Assembly: GCA_035634055.1 (NCBI GenBank)
Contig: DASQDR010000201.1
Span: forward strand, 1 to 42,797
DNA length: 42,797 bases
From: JAICTV01 sp035634055
GTDB taxonomy: Bacteria; Planctomycetota; Phycisphaerae; Tepidisphaerales; Tepidisphaeraceae
Direction of reading: 5' to 3'
A program made the position numbers and the translations under genes. Positions 1-7,938 of the stretch are shown piece after piece. The notes under the pieces were generated by a model. The model was not told the origin of the DNA. It ran no database searches and saw only the letters and a program-made list of their open reading frames with translations. The first letter of the stretch is position 1; every line of letters begins with the position of its first letter.

Positions 1-727
1 CGGTCACGCCGCTGGTGCCGGTCGCGCTGCCGAAGGCTCCGGTCCCGCCGGTCGCGCCGGTGCCACCGGTCCCGGCCGCGCCGGTGCCGTTGATCGTGCC
101 GGTGCCGGTGCTGCCACCGGCGGGGGCCGAGCCGACGGCGCCGACGCCTTGATCCAAGCCGCTCGCGCCCGGTCCGGTGCCGCCGACGCCGGATCCGGGT
201 GAGCCGACGGAGCCCGCGCCGACGCCGCTGGTTCCGCCAGTCGATCCGACGCCCGTGCCGCCCCCGGCGCCCGCGCCGGTAGCGCCGCCCGCACCGCCGG
301 CGGAAGGTCCGGTCAAGCCCGCGCCGCCGCTGCGGTTGGGGGTGGTGTTGGTTCCGGTGGAGCCGGGCGTGCCGGTGGTGCTGGTGTCGATCCCGCCCGC
401 GCCGCCGGAGCTGGCGCCGCTGCCGCTGGAGGACCCGGCAGACGTGCCGCCGGTGGTGCCGGCGCCGCTGGTGCCGGCGGTGCCGACGCCGGAGCCGCCG
501 CTTGAGCCACCGTTGGCACTGGAGCTGGAGTTGTTGGATCCGGAAGACCCGCCCGAGCCGGTGGAACTGCCGGAGCCGCCCGACCCACCGCCGCCACCGC
601 CACCGCCTCCCCCGCCGGATTGTGCCATGATGACAGAGTCAGCCAGCGGGATGGTGCCTTGGCCGGTGAGGACGGCGCCGCCGACGGCCAGCACGGCTGC
701 GGCGAGGATCTGTGTGCGTTTGCGCAT
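1..727 (-). CDS. Secreted Gly/Ser/Thr-rich low-complexity protein, C-terminus cut by window edge
   Basis: Reading leftward from the ATG at 727 the frame stays open to base 1, so the gene continues outside the window. It begins MRKRTQILAAAVLAVGGAVL, a basic start and hydrophobic core typical of a Sec signal peptide, with likely cleavage near the AQS around residue 37. The rest (about 205 residues seen) is almost entirely Gly, Ser, Thr and Ala in short repeats such as GGTG, with a run of 11 Gly right after the signal peptide. An AGGGAG ribosome-binding site lies about 7 bases upstream of the ATG, similar to the one before folE, which supports the start. No enzymatic domain is visible. It is probably an exported surface or matrix protein. 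It follows the wzy-type gene on the same strand after about 200 bases. The plus strand is also open here (Pro-rich) but has no start signal and is the shadow of the GGN codons. Confidence 0.7.
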   Translation of the reverse strand, partial: MRKRTQILAAAVLAVGGAVLTGQGTIPLADSVIMAQSGGGGGGGGGGGSGGSGSSTGSGGSSGSNNSSSSANGGSSGGSGVGTAGTSGAGTTGGTSAGSSSGSGASSGGAGGIDTSTTGTPGSTGTNTTPNRSGGAGLTGPSAGGAGGATGAGAGGGTGVGSTGGTSGVGAGSVGSPGSGVGGTGPGASGLDQGVGAVGSAPAGGSTGTGTINGTGAAGTGGTGATGGTGAFGSATGTSGVT

Positions 728-929
728 GTTCAATGCTCCCTGGACGGGTTGAGGCCGCCGCCGGTGGGCACGGACGATCCGTCCCCCATGGCGGGGCCGA
801 TCCTGCGGGCTCGCAACCTTCGCGCCGGGCGCGGGCGTGAACCGTTTTCCCGATGGCCGCGCGTTACACGGCGCGGGTGACTGCGCTGGGTGGGAAGGAA
901 AAGGGCGGCGGGGCAGCGGCGGCGGCACG

Positions 930-3242
930 TCATGACGGCTGCGTTGTGCCGGCCTCAAGTCGCGCGATGCGCTGCTCGATCTCGCTCACCTGTGGCGGCG
1001 GGAGGCGCTCGGGTTCGTCTGGGTGATAAGCGGCGTTGGTGGCCAGCGCCAGGCGGTATTGCCGGGCGGCGTCTCGCGGCCGGGCGAGCCGGTCCTCCAG
1101 CGCCCGCGCGTACTCCAAGCGGGCCGACACGTTCTGAGGGTCCAGCGCAAGCGCGCGTTCAAAGGCCTGCCGCACGGCCGCCTCGTCGAGTTGACCCGGG
1201 ACGGAAAGCTCCAGGCGGGCGAGCGTGAGATTGAAGCCGACGTTGGTCGCATCGGCGGCGATCGCGGTGGCAAGCCGCGCCCGCACCTCGTCCGGGTTGC
1301 CGCGCGCGATCAGCAGGGCGCGGGAGGACCGGTAGGCGTAATCCGCGTTGAAATTGACGGTCTGGAAGGCCGCGAGCAGTTGGCCCGCCGCCACGTCCGC
1401 TCGGCCGGCGCGCAGGTGCTCGTCGGCGTCGTGGGCGCGATGCTCGGCGTCGGCGACCGGGATCACGACCGCCACGATCGCCGCCACCCACGCGAGCGTC
1501 GCCGCCGACAGCCAGCCGATGTAGAACCCGCGGCCGTGCGCCTGCCTGGCGCTCCGGGGCAGCAGCGTCTCGGGCGCATCGACGGTGGCGGGCTTGGCTA
1601 CGGGCGCCAAGTCGGGCGCCGGCATCCGCGCCCCCAGGGCCGCGCCCAACATGACCGCGAACAGGGTGAGCGCGCCCGGCTCGGCCATCACGAAATCCAT
1701 CATGTTGTGGATCAGGAACAGGCCAAGCCCGACGACCACCGCCCAGAGCACCCACTGCGCGGGGCGGTCATCGAGCGAGACATCCTCGCTGCGGCGCGCG
1801 CACGCCAGCACCACGCCGACGAAGATCAGCCCGAGCCCCGTAACGCGGCGGAAGACCTCCAGCACGACGTACGACGACTGCTGCGCGAAATCGATGCTGG
1901 CGAAAATGTTCAGCGTCACACCGAGCAACACCGCGGCGGCAGCGGCAAGCGCGGCGCCGCGCTGGCCGCTCGTCCTGGCGTCGGGCGGCGTCACGGGACG
2001 GGTTAGTTCCCACGCCGCCCGCGCCAGCCAAGCGATGACAAGCGCGCCGCCGACGAGGCCCAGTTCGGCAAATCCGCGGACGACGAAGTTGTGCGGGTCG
2101 CGCACCTCCTCTGCAGCGGCCGGCGCGCGCACCGCCAGGTAGTGCCCGCCGAAGTTGCCCCAGCCGACGCCGAGCAGCGGGTGCTGCCGCACGATCTGCC
2201 CCGCGGCCGCCCAGTAGCGCCACCGGAAGTTGAGGCTGTCGTTCGGCAGCGACCCGTGGTACGCGCCGTGCGCGACCAGCGCTGCGGTGCCGAGAAGAAT
2301 CGCGCCGGCGGCGGCGAAGTAGGCGAGCCGGGCGCGCGTCGCGAGGAGCTGTCGCACCCGCGGCACGGCCAGTCCCGCCAGCGCCGCGCCGCCGATCGCC
2401 AAGGTGCCGATGGCGGTGCGGCTGTTGGTGAACCGAACCACGATCAGCGCGGGCAGCGCCGCCGCCGCCACCGCGATCGTCCACCCGACGGCGTCGCCGC
2501 TCGCCCGCCGCTGGATCGCCACGCCAGCGGCGATCACCAGTAGCATTACCATTATCGCTGCAAGGCTGTTGGGCGAGGTGTTGAAGCCCACCATCTCGCC
2601 GTTGACCAGCTTCCGCTCGAACGCGCGGGCGGCGTAGGAGTCCGGCTCCCAGCCGCGCTCCTGGAGGATGCGCCCCTTGTTCTCGTTCCAGAACCGCACG
2701 TTCTCCGGCACGTCCATCAGCCGGTATTGCAACCCCGCGGCCGTGTAGACCATCAGCAGCCCGAGCGCGACGCCAGCGACGATGCGCAGCCGAAGCCATG
2801 AGCGCACGAGCTGCGCCGTCGACCAGACGAGCGCGGCGGCGGCGAGCATGTTCGCGGCGTTGATCAGCCCGAGGAACCTGTCGCTGGCCCACACGACGCT
2901 GCACGCGGACCAGAGGGCCAGCGCGGCGAAAAGCACGTGCGACCACGTCCACCGCAGCGCGTAGGCGGGATCGAGCGCGCGGCGGAGGAGCACCAGCAGC
3001 GCGGGGACGCAGCAGAGGGCGTCGAGCAGCAGCGTGACCGCCGGCCCCACGCCGCGCGGCGGGGCCGACGCGTTCGGCACCACCTCAAGCGCGTCGCGCA
3101 CCGACTCCGCCATCATTGCCCGCGCGATCGCCACGGCCAGCGTGATGACGAAGGCAACCTGCGTCCAGGTGTCCGGCGAAATGGCCGGCTCGATGACGAC
3201 GTCTGGGGCGGCGTTGGCTTTGCGGCGCTTGGTCTGCGGCAT
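930..3242 (-). CDS. O-antigen ligase/polymerase-like (Wzy_C) membrane protein with C-terminal TPR region
   Basis: This 770-residue protein has a polytopic membrane region of 10 or more hydrophobic segments (about residues 30-590) and a soluble C-terminus. Residues about 350-395 carry the pattern of the O-antigen ligase/polymerase family (Wzy_C): HPLLGVGWGNFGG, then DPHN, then GLVGG. The family joins lipid-linked glycan units or ligates them to an acceptor on the outer face of the inner membrane. The last about 170 residues are helical with TPR-like repeats (LDEAAVRQAFERALALDPQN), an arrangement seen in other multi-domain Wzy_C proteins. It starts 18 bases after the stop of the wecA/tagO-like gene on the same strand, so the two are probably cotranscribed, giving initiation and polymerisation steps together. 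The polymer itself cannot be read from the sequence. Ligase and polymerase roles are not distinguishable here. Confidence 0.85.
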   Translation of the reverse strand: MPQTKRRKANAAPDVVIEPAISPDTWTQVAFVITLAVAIARAMMAESVRDALEVVPNASAPPRGVGPAVTLLLDALCCVPALLVLLRRALDPAYALRWTWSHVLFAALALWSACSVVWASDRFLGLINAANMLAAAALVWSTAQLVRSWLRLRIVAGVALGLLMVYTAAGLQYRLMDVPENVRFWNENKGRILQERGWEPDSYAARAFERKLVNGEMVGFNTSPNSLAAIMVMLLVIAAGVAIQRRASGDAVGWTIAVAAAALPALIVVRFTNSRTAIGTLAIGGAALAGLAVPRVRQLLATRARLAYFAAAGAILLGTAALVAHGAYHGSLPNDSLNFRWRYWAAAGQIVRQHPLLGVGWGNFGGHYLAVRAPAAAEEVRDPHNFVVRGFAELGLVGGALVIAWLARAAWELTRPVTPPDARTSGQRGAALAAAAAVLLGVTLNIFASIDFAQQSSYVVLEVFRRVTGLGLIFVGVVLACARRSEDVSLDDRPAQWVLWAVVVGLGLFLIHNMMDFVMAEPGALTLFAVMLGAALGARMPAPDLAPVAKPATVDAPETLLPRSARQAHGRGFYIGWLSAATLAWVAAIVAVVIPVADAEHRAHDADEHLRAGRADVAAGQLLAAFQTVNFNADYAYRSSRALLIARGNPDEVRARLATAIAADATNVGFNLTLARLELSVPGQLDEAAVRQAFERALALDPQNVSARLEYARALEDRLARPRDAARQYRLALATNAAYHPDEPERLPPPQVSEIEQRIARLEAGTTQPS

Positions 3243-3260
3243 GGGCGGGTCCGTCCGGGT

Positions 3261-4451
3261 CTAACGCGAGGGCTCTCCCTCGGGCAGCAGGTCGCGCGGC
3301 GGCGCGGCGGGAGCTTCCTCCCGGTATGCGGCCGGCAGCGGGTGCTGCTCCAGCAGAGCGACCACCCCCAGCACCAGCAGCGTCTGGGCGAAGATCAGCA
3401 CCGCAGCGAACGTGCTCCGCACGTGCGGCAGCAGGATGGCGGCGATGCTGGTGGCGGCGGTGATCAGGTAGAGGCAGAGCACCGCCGTGCGCCGCGACAT
3501 CCCCCGCGCGACCAGGCGGTGGCTGAAGTGATTGGTGTCACCGACGAACGGGCTCTTGCCGCGCGACATGCGGATGGCGCTGACCACCAGCAGATCATAG
3601 AGCGGCACGGCCAGCACGATCACCGGCGCGAAGACAGCGTACCACCCCGCGCCCCACTGGCGGTCTGCGGGGAGGAATGTGGTGCGCACCGTCAGCACGC
3701 CGAGGATGAACCCGATCACCAGCGACCCGCTGTCGCCCATGAAGATGCGCGCCGGCGCGAAGTTGAAGCAGAGAAATCCGAGCAGCGCCCCCAGCAGCAG
3801 CGCCAGCGTCGCGGCGACGAACCACTGGCCGATCGAAAGGGCGGTGACCAGGAACGCCGTCGCCGCCACCGCCGCCACCCCCGCGCTCAGGCCGTCCATG
3901 TTGTCCAGGAAGTTGAAGGCGTTGGTGATCGCGACGACCCACAGCACCGTCAGCACCACCGACGGCACCGGCGCCAGCGCGCGCAGGCCGGCGGTGTTGT
4001 CCAGAAAGGTCAAGGCGCGCATCCTAAAGCCCACGACGAGGATTGCCGTCACCGCGAGCTGCGCGAAGAGCTTGAGGTACGGGCCAAGCGCCTTGCGGTC
4101 ATCCACCAGGCCCATCGCGTGCATCACCAGCAGCGAGGCGAGCAGCCCGAGCGAGAGCGGCGTCTGATACTGCCCGCCGGCAACGAGGTCGTGGATCTGC
4201 GGCTGGTCGGCGAAGCGGTGGATGAGCCGCTCGCCGCCGAAGTTGACGACCGCGAGGCCGATCAGCATCGGGATGGCGATGCCGAGAAAGATCGCCACGC
4301 CGCCGCCGAGCGGCTTGGGGTTCGCGTGGATCTTCCGCCCGCCCGGCCTGTCGACGAAGCCGAGGCGCGGCGCGACGCGGATCATCGCGAACGTGAGCAG
4401 CCACGAGATGACGAAGCTGGTGGCGAGCAGGACGAGGATCGGCAGGCGCAT
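3261..4451 (-). CDS. WecA/TagO/MraY-family undecaprenyl-phosphate sugar-1-phosphate transferase
   Basis: The 396-residue polytopic membrane protein transfers a sugar-1-phosphate (usually GlcNAc-1-P) from UDP-sugar to undecaprenyl phosphate, the first step of many envelope glycans. Family signatures visible in order are: GRKIHANPKPLGGG near the start, a VDDRKALGP aspartate-pair motif, FNFLDNMDGL, FMGDSGSL and the late NHFSHRL histidine motif. About eleven hydrophobic segments are present. The frame stays open upstream to 4565, but residues encoded there are basic, lie over a 7-bp repeat array, and precede the hydrophobic start MRLPILVLLATSF; the ATG at 4451 is therefore chosen. The wzy-type gene follows 18 bases downstream. 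Which sugar is used cannot be decided; GlcNAc is the common case for this branch. Confidence 0.88.
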   Translation of the reverse strand: MRLPILVLLATSFVISWLLTFAMIRVAPRLGFVDRPGGRKIHANPKPLGGGVAIFLGIAIPMLIGLAVVNFGGERLIHRFADQPQIHDLVAGGQYQTPLSLGLLASLLVMHAMGLVDDRKALGPYLKLFAQLAVTAILVVGFRMRALTFLDNTAGLRALAPVPSVVLTVLWVVAITNAFNFLDNMDGLSAGVAAVAATAFLVTALSIGQWFVAATLALLLGALLGFLCFNFAPARIFMGDSGSLVIGFILGVLTVRTTFLPADRQWGAGWYAVFAPVIVLAVPLYDLLVVSAIRMSRGKSPFVGDTNHFSHRLVARGMSRRTAVLCLYLITAATSIAAILLPHVRSTFAAVLIFAQTLLVLGVVALLEQHPLPAAYREEAPAAPPRDLLPEGEPSR

Positions 4452-4521
4452 GCGGGTCGCGGTGAGGATAACCGCCCGGCCGCGGCGAAAAAAGAAGGAG
4501 GTCGTTCGAAGGGGCTTCCTC

Positions 4522-4563
4522 GTGCGAATCGTGAACGCGTCCGGAGTCCTGCGTCCGGCGTCC
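4522..4563. repeat. Degenerate 7-bp tandem repeat array, six units
   Basis: Read on the plus strand, six consecutive heptamers fill this stretch: GTGCGAA, TCGTGAA, CGCGTCC, GGAGTCC, TGCGTCC, GGCGTCC. The last four share the core GTCC; the first two share GAA at their ends. The array lies in the 5' region of the wecA/tagO-like gene (start 4451), so on the minus strand it would be in its leader. No inverted partner arm was found. The period matches the other arrays in this window although the sequence differs. Confidence 0.6.
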
Positions 4564-4627
4564 AATCAGGCGCGAGGCGCAACAACGAAAAATCCAGCCG
4601 CGGCAGGTGGCGCCACCGCACCCGGCT

Positions 4628-5281
4628 TCACTTGGCGCGAGCGGCCCGCACGGCTTCGGTGAACGCCTTGGCGTTGGCGGTGATGCCCGCCCAGTCCTTC
4701 TTGTTCATCGCGTCCTTGCTGACCAGCGCCGAGCCCGCGCCTAAGAACACCGCGCCCGCCTTGATCCACTCGCCGGCGTTCTTAACGTCCACGCCGCCCG
4801 TGGGCGTCAGCTTGATCTGCGGCAGCGGGGCGAGGATGTCCTTGAAGTAGGCCGGCCCCAGCGCCGTTGACGGGAAGACCTTGACGACGTCGGCGCCGGC
4901 CGTCCACGCGCGAACGATTTCCGTCGGCGTAAACGCGCCCGGCACGCTGATCTTGCCGTAGCGCTTGGTCGTCGCCACGACCTCCGGATCGAACGCGGGC
5001 GAGAGGACGAACTGCGCGCCGGCGTGAATCGCGTCGGCTGCGGTGGCAGCGTCGAGGACCGTGCCGACGCCGATCACGATCTTGTCGCCCATCCGGTCGG
5101 CCAGCAGCTCGATGCCTTCGATCGCCTTCGGCGTGGACATCGTCACCTCGATGCCCAGCACCCCGCCCGCGACCAGCGCGTCGGCGATGTCCGGAAGCAG
5201 GTCTTTGGACGGCGCGCGGATGACCGCGATGACGCCGCAGTCGGCGAGCTGTTGGAAGTAATGTTCTTTGGATTTGGGCAT
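4628..5281 (-). CDS. eda: 2-keto-3-deoxy-6-phosphogluconate (KDPG/KHG) aldolase
   Basis: The 217-residue protein matches the small class I aldolase that splits 2-keto-3-deoxy-6-phosphogluconate into pyruvate and glyceraldehyde-3-phosphate in the Entner-Doudoroff and uronate pathways. Visible family motifs are GIEVTMSTP with catalytic Glu45, GVGTVLDA, FVLSPAFDPEV, PGAFTPTEI, the Schiff-base segment VVKVFPS with Lys134, and the phosphate-binding LTPTGGV. Length is usual for the family (about 205-215). No edd or sugar dehydratase is nearby, so the substrate could also be a galacturonate- or galactonate-derived relative. The ATG is separated by one base from a heptamer array (5283-5317), and no Shine-Dalgarno sequence is visible upstream, so translation initiation may be unusual. 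Confidence 0.92.
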   Translation of the reverse strand: MPKSKEHYFQQLADCGVIAVIRAPSKDLLPDIADALVAGGVLGIEVTMSTPKAIEGIELLADRMGDKIVIGVGTVLDAATAADAIHAGAQFVLSPAFDPEVVATTKRYGKISVPGAFTPTEIVRAWTAGADVVKVFPSTALGPAYFKDILAPLPQIKLTPTGGVDVKNAGEWIKAGAVFLGAGSALVSKDAMNKKDWAGITANAKAFTEAVRAARAK

Positions 5282-5282
5282 G

Positions 5283-5317
5283 CGTCACTTGTCACTTGTC
5301 ATTCGTCACTTGTCAAA
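5283..5317. repeat. Degenerate 7-bp tandem repeat array, five units
   Basis: Five consecutive heptamers on the plus strand: CGTCACT, TGTCACT, TGTCATT, CGTCACT, TGTCAAA. The consensus TGTCACT is kept at nearly every position. It begins one base upstream of the eda start codon, so on the minus strand it forms the immediate 5' leader of eda. No inverted partner is visible within about 100 bases. Confidence 0.75.
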
Positions 5318-5373
5318 GCAGGGAACGACTGATCCTTCCGCTCTTGAACAAGCGGCCGCGCGAAGCGGGCGCT

Positions 5374-5973
5374 TCACTTGAGGTTGAGAAAGTCGCGGAT
5401 GTGCTGGTCCCACATCTTCTGCGCCTGCGGGTCGGCCAGCGGCAGGCGGAGCTCGTTGATCACCTTGGTGCCGAAGGCGATCGCTTCCTTCCAGCAGGTG
5501 GCGCAGGTGTTTTCGTAGATCTCCTTGCCGAAGTCGTTGCGGAACGGCGGCTTCTCCAGCCGCGGGCCGGTCCCGCCGTGACGCTTGCAGAAGACCTGCC
5601 CCTCGCCAACGGCGGCGGCGGCCGCGCGCGGGTCCTCGAACTTCGGCACCGCCGCGCCAAGCTGCTCGAGCCGGGCGGACATCTCGTTCTTGGGCATCAG
5701 GTCGCCGCGGCGGTGGGCGACGTTGACGCCCTCGGTAAGGGTCTGGACCGCGTAGTCACGGTGCCCGGTTTTGAGCTGCGCTTCGCCGAGCAGCGCGTAG
5801 GCCTTGGAGATGTTCGGGTTCAGCGCCAGCACGCGCTGGAACGACTTGGCCGCCTCGGCGGCGTTGCCCGATTCCAGCAGCGCCCGCCCGAGCGAGAAGT
5901 GGGCGATCTCGTCGCTGGGGTTAGCCTCGGCGCGGGAACGAAACTGTTCGATCTGTGTACTGTCTGCGGCCAC
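5374..5973 (-). CDS. TPR protein fused to a C-terminal YggX-like (Fe(2+)-trafficking) domain
   Basis: The 199-residue protein has two parts. Residues about 1-95 form two to three TPR helix pairs (IAHFSLGRALLESGNAAEAA, then a second copy around AYALLGEAQLKTGHRDYAV). Residues 126-199 resemble YggX, the small bacterial protein linked to Fe-S cluster protection and iron traffic: it starts VFCKRHGG (YggX starts IFC), continues with FGKEIYENTCATCWKEA (YggX has GKRIYNEISKEAW), and ends VINELRLPL...MWDQHIRDFL (YggX has LINEKKLN...LEQEMVNFL). Cys129 matches the conserved YggX cysteine; Cys157 and Cys160 form an additional CxxC-like pair. No signal peptide is present, so it is cytoplasmic. It lies between eda and a membrane glycosyltransferase on the same strand. 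The YggX assignment rests on motif comparison by eye; its function in this organism is inferred. Confidence 0.75.
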   Translation of the reverse strand: MAADSTQIEQFRSRAEANPSDEIAHFSLGRALLESGNAAEAAKSFQRVLALNPNISKAYALLGEAQLKTGHRDYAVQTLTEGVNVAHRRGDLMPKNEMSARLEQLGAAVPKFEDPRAAAAAVGEGQVFCKRHGGTGPRLEKPPFRNDFGKEIYENTCATCWKEAIAFGTKVINELRLPLADPQAQKMWDQHIRDFLNLK

Positions 5974-6003
5974 GGCGGGTGCTCCTGTCTGTTTGGTGCG
6001 GGA

Positions 6004-7869
6004 TTATAGCGGATCATCCGGCGCGGTCGCGGGGGCGGTCGCGGGGCGGGTTGCCGCCGATGTCGCCGGCGGCGGCGGCGGACCGTGGGCGACGCGCGCG
6101 GCGAGGTCGGCGGCGGTCCCGAGATACTCCGGCACGACGTCTCCTTCGAGCCCGTCGATCCGGTCCTGCCGACCGATCCGGTACACGTGCCGGCCCGGCT
6201 GAACGCCCGCGTAGTGCTCGAACAGCCGCCGGTTCTGCTCGGGCGAGAGGTCGTGGGCGCGGATGATCTGCGCGTCGTCCGGCCAGGCGCCGTCGAGGTT
6301 GTAGACCGGCTCGTCGTACGGGTTGTTCCACGCGTGCGCGCGGTAGAGGACCAGCGCCGGCCGGCTCACCAGCTTCGGCAGCCGGTCGTGGTCGAACTGG
6401 ATGATCGGCGGGTGGAACCACCAAGCATCGCGGGCCAGGCGGTTGATCTGCGGGAAGGACGTGACGCAGATGGCCCCGATGCCCAGCGCGATCGCCGTGG
6501 ATGCCGCCGCCCGCGCGCGCGGCCAGGCCGCTTCCACCGCCCGCCCCGCCAGCAGCACCAGGCAGCAGACGGCCGGGATCGCCAGTACGCAGTAGTGCGC
6601 CAGCAGCCACGGAAACGCCGCGTACGCCAGCACGAACAACGGCAGCACCGCGATGACCACGAGGTGCCGCGGCCGCGCGCCGGCGAGCCCGACCGGCGCC
6701 AGCAGCAGCATCAGCGCGCTGGGCATCACGTGGCGGACCATCCACGGCAGGCGCTGCGTCGACCACAGCTCCCACAGCCCCTGCTGCGAGTGAAGCTCGA
6801 TGGCCGGCACGATCATGTCGTCGTAGAGCGCCTGCTTCTGCGGCAGCGATGACCTCGGACGAACGCCGGGCGGCGGCGGCGAGAAGCCGTAGGCAACGCC
6901 GGGGGCGTCTTGGCGATTGTAGAAGCTGACCGGCGTCTCGAGCAGCCGCCCGGTCACGCCAACGTTGAAGATCGCTTGCAGCGCGAGGAATGGCATGGCG
7001 CCGGCAAACAGCACGGCGATTGTTGCGAGTCGCCGCCGCCACGCCAGCGGGCGGAGGTCGATCAGGATCGCGACGGCGACCGGGACGGCGAAGCAAAGCG
7101 CGTCGAGCGGCCGGGTGACGGCAGCCCAACCCGCAAGCACGCCCATTGCCGCGGCGCGTCGGAGCGTCGGCCGCTCCCGCCACCGCAGCCAGGCGCAGAT
7201 CAGGGCGAGACCGAGCAGCAGCATGACGCCGTGGGACAGGAACATGGTCGAGACGTAGCGAAAACTGGAGACGGCGACGGTCATCATCGCCGCGAGAACT
7301 CCCGCGACGCCATCGATGAGTTCCGCGATGACGCGGTAGGTCATCGCGACGACGCCGCCGGCGATGACCAGGGGGATCGCGATGAGTGGCACGTGCAGCA
7401 ACATCCCGGCGGCGTAGGCCATCGCGGCGCCGGGGAAGTACATCGCCGCGTAGACCGGTCTAACGATCACATAAACAGTTTCGAACGAGTCCGCCGCGGG
7501 GTGGGGGCGCATCCAGAGCCGGCCCTCGGCCAGCATCCGCGCCTGCAACACGTACATGCGCTCATCATGCGTCGCGGGGAAGCGCAGGCGGTCCTGGAAC
7601 GTCGCGGTGAAGTAAAGGAGCGTGGCCGCCAGCGGCACGATCAGCAGCGCGACAATCGCCCGCGCCCGCGGCGACGGCTGGCGCAGCGCGTCGAGCCACC
7701 CGGCGACGCGCCGGCTCACCGGCGGCACGGCGACCAGCACGGCCGTCAGCAGCAGCAGCTTCAGTTGGAGGTTGGTGCCCCAGTGGCTGCGGCCGACCAG
7801 CAGCCATAGCTGCACGCCCAGCACGCCCAGCAGCAGGATGATGATGCGGCGGAAGCGCGGCGCTTGCAC
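6004..7869 (-). CDS. Polytopic glycosyltransferase-like membrane protein (GT39/GT83-like)
   Basis: The 621-residue product has about ten to eleven hydrophobic segments followed by a soluble, Pro/Ala/Thr-rich C-terminus. In the first extracytoplasmic loop it carries HDERMYVLQARMLAEGRLWM (Asp102-Glu103), the acidic-pair motif of the PMT/ArnT-type superfamily, which moves sugars from polyprenyl-phosphate donors outside the membrane. A GTG at 7869 is chosen as the start: upstream codons are the antisense of the divergent transferase gene and no ATG lies closer to the first membrane helix. The ArnC/GtrB-like gene at 7939, transcribed divergently 69 bases away, could supply the polyprenyl-phosphate sugar it uses. 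Donor and acceptor are unknown. Confidence 0.8.
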   Translation of the reverse strand: MQAPRFRRIIILLLGVLGVQLWLLVGRSHWGTNLQLKLLLLTAVLVAVPPVSRRVAGWLDALRQPSPRARAIVALLIVPLAATLLYFTATFQDRLRFPATHDERMYVLQARMLAEGRLWMRPHPAADSFETVYVIVRPVYAAMYFPGAAMAYAAGMLLHVPLIAIPLVIAGGVVAMTYRVIAELIDGVAGVLAAMMTVAVSSFRYVSTMFLSHGVMLLLGLALICAWLRWRERPTLRRAAAMGVLAGWAAVTRPLDALCFAVPVAVAILIDLRPLAWRRRLATIAVLFAGAMPFLALQAIFNVGVTGRLLETPVSFYNRQDAPGVAYGFSPPPPGVRPRSSLPQKQALYDDMIVPAIELHSQQGLWELWSTQRLPWMVRHVMPSALMLLLAPVGLAGARPRHLVVIAVLPLFVLAYAAFPWLLAHYCVLAIPAVCCLVLLAGRAVEAAWPRARAAASTAIALGIGAICVTSFPQINRLARDAWWFHPPIIQFDHDRLPKLVSRPALVLYRAHAWNNPYDEPVYNLDGAWPDDAQIIRAHDLSPEQNRRLFEHYAGVQPGRHVYRIGRQDRIDGLEGDVVPEYLGTAADLAARVAHGPPPPPATSAATRPATAPATAPDDPL

Positions 7870-7898
7870 GTGCCGCGAAGGATAGCGGCGCGCGGCCG

Positions 7899-7928
7899 TT
7901 GGCGGCAATCCGCACCCATCCGCTACAC
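7899..7928 (+). promoter_or_regulatory. Candidate sigma-70-type promoter of the 7939 operon
   Basis: TTGGCG at 7899-7904 and TACACT at 7923-7928 are 18 bases apart. The predicted start of transcription is only a few bases before the ATG at 7939, which would give a nearly leaderless transcript. No Shine-Dalgarno sequence is visible before this ATG, which fits. The element lies in the 69-base gap between two divergent genes. Confidence 0.45.
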
Positions 7929-7938
7929 TCGCCGGCGC

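Noticed and set aside
177..752. Plus-strand Pro-rich frame over the left edge
   Set aside because: The minus strand has a signal peptide and Shine-Dalgarno; the Pro-rich frame is the complement of GGN codons.
4452..4565. N-terminal extension of the wecA/tagO-like protein to 4565
   Set aside because: It is basic, encoded by a heptamer array, and would put a charged tail before the first membrane helix that starts the family.
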